Assembly (NCBI GenBank): GCA_902542235.1
Contig: CACBTT010000006.1
Location: 1-64,000 of the forward strand
DNA from: an uncultured Pelagibacteraceae bacterium
GTDB taxonomy: Bacteria > Pseudomonadota > Alphaproteobacteria > Pelagibacterales > Pelagibacteraceae
Reading direction: 5' to 3'
DNA length: 64,000 nt
In this document: piece by piece, positions 63,008 to 64,000 of the stretch
How the letters are laid out: every line of letters starts with the position of its first letter
Numbering within the stretch: position 1 is the first letter of the stretch
Made by a program: the position numbers and the translations under genes
Notes under the pieces: generated by a model
Told to the model about the DNA's origin: nothing
Seen by the model: only the letters and a program-made list of their open reading frames with translations
Database searches by the model: none

Positions 63008-64000
63008 ATGAAAAATCCTTTTGCAAATCTCTTTAAAAAGAAAAGTAAAGATGGTGCGCCAGATAAACCTGTGCCAAAGCCAGACGCAGGTAAAAAGAAA
63101 GAGAGTTTTTTTGGCAAACTATTAAAAAATAGATTAGGGAAATCCTCAATAAAAGGTGAAGAAATTTTAGGTGTTGAATTGACACCAAACGAAATTAGAC
63201 TTGCACAAGTATCCAGCAATAAAGCAAACCAATGGGTCTTAGATAAATTTTATGTTCATAAATTTGAAGGAGTTCCTGATGGCGGAACAGTTTTAGAAAA
63301 TCAAGACAAAATTGCTGAAGAGCTAAAGTTAGCTTTATTAAAATCAAAAGTATCAACAACCAATGCTGCAATAGCAATTCCAGTTACAAGTGCAATCATT
63401 AGGGTTGTAACCGCGCCTTTAATGACTGAAGAAGAATTGAAAAAAGCTATCGATACAGATTCACTTTGGGAAAATTTAGTTCAACTTACAGATAATTTAG
63501 CAGACTATTCAATATTTCATCAGGTAATAAATAAAGATGAAAAAGCTAATACGATGGATATCTTGTTTGTTGCCTCAAAACTTTCAGACATTAATAGTTA
63601 TACAGCAATAATTAAAAAAGGTGGATTAAACGCTGTAATCATTGATGTTAAATGTTTTGCATTAAAATCTGCAGTAGACCAAATTAATCAAATAGCTGGA
63701 TCAATTGAAGATTCAAATTTAACAGCAGTTCTAGAATTTGGACTTGATGAAAATTATGTAATGATACTTTATGAAAATAATCCGATCATAACTGACATAT
63801 TTATTAGAGCTCAAGATAGGAAAACTTTATCTGAAAGTAATAATCAAGAAGAAATGGATGCTTTAGTCAGAAGGTATATGACCCAGGTTAAACAAGCAGT
63901 TCAAGATTTTGAAACAAAATATGAAAAAAGAATTAGAAATTTAAAAGTAACATCTAATTTACCGAACGTAGAAGATTATTTAGCAAGCTTTAGAAAAAAT
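63008..64000 (+). CDS. pilM: Type IV pilus assembly protein PilM (3' partial)
   Basis: Actin-like cytoplasmic ATPase of the pilus assembly platform that binds PilN. The frame opens with ATG at 63008 and remains open to the last base (331 codons), so it is missing from the ORF track. After a Lys-rich N-terminal extension of about 55 residues (NPFANLFKKKSKDGAPDKPVPKPDAGKKK) comes GEEILGVELTPNEIRLAQVSSNKANQWVLDKFYVHKF, the GxxxxxxxLxxVxxS first strand pair of PilM, then TTNAAIAIPVTSAIIRVVTAPLMTEEELKKAI (PilM-typical), and AVLEFGLDENYVMILYENNPIITDIFIRAQ, the second phosphate-binding-like motif. The N-terminal extension is longer than in most PilM. pilN, pilO, pilP and pilQ would be expected beyond the window. 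Confidence 0.87.
   Translation, partial: MKNPFANLFKKKSKDGAPDKPVPKPDAGKKKESFFGKLLKNRLGKSSIKGEEILGVELTPNEIRLAQVSSNKANQWVLDKFYVHKFEGVPDGGTVLENQDKIAEELKLALLKSKVSTTNAAIAIPVTSAIIRVVTAPLMTEEELKKAIDTDSLWENLVQLTDNLADYSIFHQVINKDEKANTMDILFVASKLSDINSYTAIIKKGGLNAVIIDVKCFALKSAVDQINQIAGSIEDSNLTAVLEFGLDENYVMILYENNPIITDIFIRAQDRKTLSESNNQEEMDALVRRYMTQVKQAVQDFETKYEKRIRNLKVTSNLPNVEDYLASFRKN

Overview
The window looks like chromosomal DNA from a streamlined, strongly AT-rich alphaproteobacterium, most probably a member of the SAR11 clade (Pelagibacterales) or a close relative. The reasons are lysine-rich and isoleucine-rich proteins, gaps often of zero to a few bases, many ATGA-type overlaps, a circularly permuted two-piece tmRNA gene of the alphaproteobacterial kind, ThyX, PPDK, RpoH, and a gene for salvage of a thiamine precursor. 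The taxon is inferred from general features; no database search was possible.

Layout. 1-6.1 kb: ftsH (5' end outside the window), folP, glmM, thiD and purA in one close-packed plus-strand run, followed by a surface protein with Ig-like domains and a beta-barrel. 8.0-12.5 kb: minus-strand rpoH, rluD, a two-gene ABC-2 exporter and a Sua5/TsaC gene, with tRNA-Arg(UCG) on the plus strand. 12.5-15.5 kb: xseB-ispA-dxs isoprenoid cluster. 15.5-26.6 kb: aroC, pdxH, a polyprenyl diphosphate synthase, an S49 peptidase, glyQ-glyS, ppdK, and nadA-nadC. 26.66-28.93 kb: tRNA-Leu(GAG), a small insert flanked by a perfect 30-bp direct repeat, and the permuted ssrA gene. 28.97-35.25 kb: thyX, an Mrp-type ATPase, hflK-hflC-DUF2065-degP-miaA. 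35.3-40.3 kb: branched-chain amino acid genes ilvB-ilvH-ilvC and leuA. 40.3-45.8 kb: cell-shape operon mreB-mreC-mreD-mrdA-rodA, with mreD showing an apparent frameshift in a T7 run. 45.8-51.7 kb: a GAF-PP2C phosphatase, prepilin peptidase, and a MoxR-DUF58-transglutaminase cluster. 51.7-64 kb: a long minus-strand type IV pilus operon (pilT, fimT-like, pilV, pilW, pilX, an unknown secreted protein, a PilY1-like protein and a large adhesin-like protein), with pilM starting divergently and leaving the window.

How the genes work together. Most of the window is core metabolism and envelope biogenesis: isoprenoids (IspA, Dxs, polyprenyl synthase), cofactors (folate, pyridoxal phosphate, NAD), branched-chain amino acids, membrane proteolysis (FtsH with its HflK/HflC partners, DegP) and rod-shape synthesis. 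The pilus block is internally coherent: PilD would process the prepilins, PilT retracts fibres, PilM belongs to the inner-membrane assembly platform, and the minor pilins plus PilY1 probably form a tip complex.

The most interesting parts are (1) a roughly 1.9-kb element lodged at the 3' end of permuted ssrA, bounded by a 30-bp duplication of the end of ssrA, carrying a GIY-YIG/NUMOD3-type endonuclease and an orphan protein with a membrane tail but no recognisable integrase; (2) a PilY1-like protein whose von Willebrand A domain is split by about 300 residues of propeller-like sequence directly after the metal-site motif; (3) a beta-helix/beta-barrel adhesin with an added coiled-coil tail, encoded directly downstream of PilY1; and (4) the mreD frameshift.
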